DNA from: Chitinivibrionales bacterium
GTDB taxonomy: Bacteria; Fibrobacterota; Chitinivibrionia; Chitinivibrionales; JANQEN01
NCBI GenBank assembly: GCA_030593665.1
Contig: JAUVGS010000055.1
Coordinates: 1-8,672, forward strand
Length of the DNA: 8,672 nt
Direction: 5' to 3'
Below, one piece after another: positions 5,821 to 8,672 of the stretch. Made by a program: the position numbers and the translations under genes. The notes below the pieces were generated by a model. It was not told the origin of the DNA and did no database searches. It saw only the letters and a list, made by a program, of their open reading frames with translations. Positions within the stretch are counted from its first letter, which is position 1. Every line of letters starts with the position of its first letter.

Positions 5821-7911
5821 ATGGCAAACACAATGAGACAGTCAACTCTCCAGACACTGGGGTTGGGAACAGTTCTTGACCTGTTTAAAAATGGACAGTT
5901 ACCCGCAAACACCGCTGAACTGGTGGATCAGGTTTTTGGTACAACAGGTAATCGTGGTGCGCTGGTAATATCGGGAGCCAATGGTATCGTCGGTGCCGGT
6001 AAAACCATGCAGCTCGGCTCACGGTTGCAGCCCTATGATGTGCCGGTTGTTGCGCTCGATTTTCCCGGGGTTCCCGATGGCCTCGGCAAGCAGTATCCGG
6101 GACTGGTACAGGCCTTTGGTAAGGATGGCGCAAATAAAATCATGAGTGATGTTATTCATTTACATTATGATGGACACGCCCTGCCTTCATCCTTGAAAAA
6201 ATATCAGCCGAGATTCCTTCTTGAAGCTATTCCCGAAATTCTCGAGATAAAAAAATCTCACTATGAGATGTTCAGGTCAACCTTCCCAAAGATAGAGATA
6301 CGCTCAGTCACTTCCGGTTTCCCACGTTCTCAACTGGGAGTTGGAATTGCCCATCCGGCTTTCCCCCATGAAATAAACAAAATGTATGAAATAGTGGAAC
6401 CGGAACCATCAAAAATCACTCAGCTACTCTGGGCTATGGGACTGCTTCCGGTTCCGGTAAGCGATAACTGGTCATTCGTTCTGGACGTGTTGTTCACCGG
6501 ATTGTTTCTTACCGGTCTTCGCTACCATCGGTCAAACAACATGCCTTTCTGGAAAATCGACAAGTTTATACGCAAGCATATGGGGCCGAATCCGTTCCGC
6601 GCCCATGATGCGATTGGTGCAAAGGGATCCAATTTCCTGACCTGGTCATGTCTCAATGATCTGAATGAGCACTACGGGGAGGTATTCAAACCGACCCCTG
6701 AGCTTGAGGAACATAAAGAAAGCGGGCAGGAATGGTATCCCATGAACCATTTCCGGCCCCTGGTCGATTGGAAACTTGACCCGGAAGAAGAGAACGAATT
6801 TAAAACATGGGTATACGGCGGACTGATTCATATGACCAGTCTGATGCTCCATGAAAAGCGGGCGCACCTATCCCACATGAACTCGATTGGCGAAATATGT
6901 GCGCAATTCCGTATGGGCATTCTGGCGGTTATTCGCAGCCTCGGTGCGGATGCAGCATTAAAACTGGTTAACGGCTATCACACGCTGCATCCTGAAGCGG
7001 CGAAGAGCGCGTGGCACCCCGAGGTGTTCGAGCAGATCGATAGCCCTCACTGGCAGCAGCTCTATGTCAATGCTGAACATGACGGCACTGTCGGTATCAT
7101 CACCATTGGCCGCGAAAGCTATAATCACGATGTCAATGATGAATTGAACCGGGCTATCGACTGGTTGAAAGCTACGGGGATCGAACGGGTAATCATCACG
7201 GGTGACTTTCATCTGTCAACCCAGTTGGTCGGCGCCGACACCTCTGATTTCTTCCCCGGCCTTGAAAATGAGGAAGCCGGTTTCGATATCTCAAAGAACT
7301 GGTCAATAACAGCCAGACGCCTGCACAATGAATTCAAGGTTTCGGTCGGCTTTATTAATGGCAAACGCTGTATGGGTGGATGCCTTGAACTGCTCTTGCA
7401 CTGTCACTACCTGATTTCTCATGATACTGCGGATCTGGGAATGCCGGAGGTAACCCTGCCGGTGGTTCCCGGTATGGAAGGCTGCCATTGGCCATTCAGG
7501 AAGACCGATACCGAGGGGCATAAAAAGCTCCTGAAACTACTGTTGGAAGGTAAAACGTGCAAAGCCACGGATACGGTCGGCTGGCTGACTGACTATGCCG
7601 GCTCTATGGAAGATTCGCTTCAGAAAGCCTGGAGTATTGCCAGCGATGGCGACCACGGTTTGCTGTTGCGTAAACTTGAAGAGGGTGCGGTAACGGGCAT
7701 ACCTGCCAATGTCAGCGGCATTTCTGAAACGGATAAGCCCGCTACCCAAGCTGCCCGGCAGGCGATTATCAAAACTGTCCAGGATTCCTGCGGTGCCACC
7801 ATTGCAGAATCGCTGGATGTTCAGTCAAAACATTCTGCCGGATTTATGGTCGGTAAGTATTGTAATAAGGGTGCAATCGGGACTGAGTATAAAAAGACGA
7901 TGTTTGTTTGA
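5821..7911 (+). CDS. Bifunctional 3-hydroxyacyl-CoA dehydrogenase / enoyl-CoA hydratase (FadN-like order)
   Basis: This 696-residue fusion would hydrate 2-enoyl-CoA and oxidise 3-hydroxyacyl-CoA, feeding the thiolase encoded just upstream. Residues about 44-195 are the NAD-binding dehydrogenase half. It has a glycine-rich loop ISGANGIVGAG (50-60), looser than the usual GAGTMG, then LLEAIPEILEIKK and the catalytic pair His178 (AHPAFP) and Glu190 (MYEIVE). These are 12 apart, as in human HAD (His158/Glu170). Residues about 205-400 hold the helical dehydrogenase C-domain, including FIRKHMGPNPFRAHDAIG. Residues about 419-620 are a crotonase domain with GAD at 471-473 in the oxyanion-hole segment. 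Glu523 (CLELLL) and Glu543 (MPEVTLP) are 20 apart, as in rat hydratase (Glu144/Glu164), so it should be active. The order is reversed relative to FadB/FadJ and resembles Bacillus FadN, but the protein is shorter and divergent. No acyl-CoA dehydrogenase is adjacent, so the direction (degradation or chain elongation) is open. Confidence 0.85.
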   Translation: MANTMRQSTLQTLGLGTVLDLFKNGQLPANTAELVDQVFGTTGNRGALVISGANGIVGAGKTMQLGSRLQPYDVPVVALDFPGVPDGLGKQYPGLVQAFGKDGANKIMSDVIHLHYDGHALPSSLKKYQPRFLLEAIPEILEIKKSHYEMFRSTFPKIEIRSVTSGFPRSQLGVGIAHPAFPHEINKMYEIVEPEPSKITQLLWAMGLLPVPVSDNWSFVLDVLFTGLFLTGLRYHRSNNMPFWKIDKFIRKHMGPNPFRAHDAIGAKGSNFLTWSCLNDLNEHYGEVFKPTPELEEHKESGQEWYPMNHFRPLVDWKLDPEEENEFKTWVYGGLIHMTSLMLHEKRAHLSHMNSIGEICAQFRMGILAVIRSLGADAALKLVNGYHTLHPEAAKSAWHPEVFEQIDSPHWQQLYVNAEHDGTVGIITIGRESYNHDVNDELNRAIDWLKATGIERVIITGDFHLSTQLVGADTSDFFPGLENEEAGFDISKNWSITARRLHNEFKVSVGFINGKRCMGGCLELLLHCHYLISHDTADLGMPEVTLPVVPGMEGCHWPFRKTDTEGHKKLLKLLLEGKTCKATDTVGWLTDYAGSMEDSLQKAWSIASDGDHGLLLRKLEEGAVTGIPANVSGISETDKPATQAARQAIIKTVQDSCGATIAESLDVQSKHSAGFMVGKYCNKGAIGTEYKKTMFV

Positions 7912-7992
7912 GATTAGATAGTATGTATTTAAATCGGTTATGTCGAGTAGAAAAAGGTGGTTTAAGGGATAAATAAAGGCGATATTTAAAGC

Positions 7993-8020
7993 TAGTAACT
8001 TAATTGACAATGAGTTACTA
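7993..8020. repeat. Inverted repeat downstream of the thiolase operon
   Basis: TAGTAACT (7993-8000) pairs with AGTTACTA (8013-8020), a perfect eight-base match that two more pairs can extend, leaving the loop ATTGACAA. Without a following T-run it is a weak terminator candidate. It could instead be an element end or a 3' stabilising hairpin. Confidence 0.4.
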
Positions 8021-8059
8021 TGGTTCGACCCTAATTCATAATTTATAACACAATTATAA

Positions 8060-8227
8060 GAATCTAAAAAGACAGCTATTATCCCGAAAAAAGAAGAAAT
8101 CGCCGCTCGTATTATTACGCTTCGTGGTAAAAAAGTAATGTTATTATCAAATCACCGAAAAGTCTTTGGCAATGGCAAACTTGGTCTGTTGTTTTTTGTG
8201 ATTTCTGCGATTAAGAAAAGCCCTTGA
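8060..8227 (+). pseudogene. Relic of an ORF6N-domain protein
   Basis: This frame begins right after a TAA (8057-8059), has no start codon, and reads ESKKTAIIPKKEEIAARIIT then LRGKKVML before losing similarity; it stops at TGA 8225-8227. The portion IIPKEEIxxRIxxLRGxKVML is the conserved N-terminus of ORF6N domains, found in phage antirepressor-type and stand-alone DNA-binding proteins, where it continues DxDLAxLYGV. Here VML is followed by LSNHRKVFGNGKLG instead, so the domain is broken at about 8143 by deletion or rearrangement. Without start, core and C-terminus it cannot be functional. Confidence 0.6.
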
Positions 8228-8266
8228 TGCTATTATATTTGTACACAGGAATTATGTTTCAGTAAG

Positions 8267-8422
8267 TTATTTTGAAAATTGATAGGAAGGCTTGATTCCA
8301 AGTTTTTTATTTTCTTCTACTGCTTTCTGAACAGCTTTGTTAGCAATGCGCCTATTTTCAGCAAATTGACGTAATGCCTTCCCGCTGAAATCAGTAATTT
8401 TTCCTAATTTTTGCTTTCTCAT
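8267..8422 (-). CDS. Small basic protein of unknown function (51 residues)
   Basis: This short ORF runs from the ATG at 8422-8420 to TAA at 8269-8267. It begins MRKQKLGKITDFSGKALRQF and ends NKKLGIKPSYQFSK. It is very basic and looks largely helical in the middle (residues ~13-40: ALRQFAENRRIANKAVQKAV). I do not recognise a family. AAGGA lies about nine bases upstream, and its ATG overlaps the stop of the upstream frame as TAATG. Such overlap is typical of translationally coupled pairs such as toxin-antitoxin modules, but the upstream partner survives only as a C-terminal tail. Coding is supported by amino-acid composition, ribosome binding site and coupling. Whether it is still expressed is unclear. 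Confidence 0.55.
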   Translation of the reverse strand: MRKQKLGKITDFSGKALRQFAENRRIANKAVQKAVEENKKLGIKPSYQFSK

Positions 8423-8523
8423 TATACATTTTCCTTAAATTTATTAAAATAGTCATTATCAATTATTAAATAATTATCTCCCTCATCAAAGGCAACTTCA
8501 ATAGGTTTATCTTTTCCATAGTG
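8422..8523 (-). pseudogene. C-terminal remnant of the small gene upstream of the 51-residue ORF
   Basis: This frame is open from just after a TGA (8526-8524) to TAA at 8424-8422. It reads YGKDKPIEVAFDEGDNYLII and then DNDYFNKFKENV. It contains no ATG, GTG or TTG, so its 5' end is missing. The sequence looks like genuine acidic protein and its stop overlaps the next ATG by one base. It overlaps, in another frame, the tail of the integrase fragment, so the two were probably joined by a recombination near 8520-8530. Antitoxin identity is a guess from the layout only. Confidence 0.45.
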
Positions 8524-8627
8524 TCAACGTACGTTTTGATAGTACGCTCCGACTTATCCTGCACTTTAAGTGCCTTCACAAATTCATCACGAAGACGGGG
8601 ACGGGATTGTTTCTTTTGTTGTGATAT
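8466..8627 (-). pseudogene. N-terminal fragment of a tyrosine recombinase/integrase, ATA in place of start codon
   Basis: Reading from 8627, the frame gives SQQKKQSRPRLRDEFVKALK and then VQDKSERTIKTYVDTMEKI, ending at TAA 8468-8466. The pattern RxRLxxxFxxxLxxxxxSERTIxxYV is the start of the core-binding (SAM-like) domain of tyrosine recombinases, such as integrases accompanying IS91-type elements. The whole catalytic domain (R..HxxR..Y) is missing. A perfect AGGAGG (8638-8633) sits five bases before ATA at 8627-8625, where an ATG is expected, so the start codon appears mutated. The frame is open to the window edge, through a GTG at 8672-8670 whose upstream context lies outside the window. Residues after about YVDTM probably come from another gene read out of frame. 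Confidence 0.55.
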
Positions 8628-8656
8628 AAAAACCTCCTGTGAAAAAATGATAGATA

Positions 8657-8669
8657 AATGGTAACCATT
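8657..8669. promoter_or_regulatory. Odd palindrome upstream of the integrase fragment
   Basis: AATGGT-A-ACCATT is a perfect palindrome with six-base arms around a central A, about 20 bases upstream of the fragment's ribosome binding site. It could be an operator for the former integrase gene. It is visible but unproven. Confidence 0.25.
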
Positions 8670-8672
8670 CAC

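Larger units (their letters stand above)
7912..8266. other. Region downstream of the thiolase operon
   Basis: This 355-base stretch has no intact gene and no clear U-tailed terminator for the thiolase operon. It contains one hairpin (7993-8020) and the ORF6N-domain relic (8060-8227). Confidence 0.55.

Noticed and set aside
8108..8119. CGTA-TTAT-TACG hairpin within the ORF6N relic
   Set aside because: It is only four base pairs inside former coding sequence, expected by chance.
1..8672. CRISPR array, tRNA or rRNA genes
   Set aside because: I saw no regularly spaced repeats, no cloverleaf with a TTCGA-type arm in the right context (the GGTTCGACC at 8022-8030 lacks the rest of a tRNA), and no conserved rRNA segment.

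Overview
The window suggests a moderate-GC bacterium that exports proteins by a type IX-like route and reads some UGA codons as selenocysteine. Two adjacent exported proteins end in FlgD/T9SS-type C-terminal domains, one with an Ig-like linker domain of a style common in Fibrobacterota (Chitinispirillia/Chitinivibrionia) and Bacteroidota-related lineages. A fibrobacterial or related origin is my best guess. It is an inference from domain style only, because there is no rRNA or marker gene.

Layout. (1) Positions 1-366, minus strand: the 5' part of a gene for an exported, Cys-rich probable beta-sandwich protein, running off the left edge. (2) 367-775: an intergenic stretch with divergent promoters and a possible transposase relic. 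(3) 776-2884, plus strand: a two-gene unit of a DUF2271-type exported protein and a second exported protein. The second gene looks broken by a TGA at 1925-1927 but is best read as one 379-residue selenoprotein of the iodothyronine-deiodinase-like thioredoxin-fold family. It has the hallmark FGS-x-T-U-P-P-F motif, a downstream EAHP motif and a SECIS-like hairpin. (4) 2995-3026: a strong bidirectional terminator between convergent genes. (5) 3046-4071, minus strand: an NAD-dependent D-2-hydroxyacid dehydrogenase. (6) 4072-4608: a 537-base AT-rich regulatory stretch with direct repeats, a perfect -10 box and potential leader hairpins. (7) 4609-7911, plus strand: a tightly coupled pair of a thiolase and a fused 3-hydroxyacyl-CoA dehydrogenase/enoyl-CoA hydratase (dehydrogenase first, as in FadN). 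Together these could carry out the last three steps of a beta-oxidation-type cycle, or their reverse. (8) 7912-8672: a graveyard of mobile-element pieces: an ORF6N-domain relic, an integrase 5' fragment whose expected ATG is ATA, the tail of a small gene, and an intact 51-codon ORF coupled to that tail.

The main result is the selenoprotein. An ordinary gene caller would split it at the TGA into a 60-residue stub and a 291-residue protein lacking its signal peptide and active site. The metabolic pair is coherent but of an unusual sequence type. The right end is a site of repeated insertion and decay.
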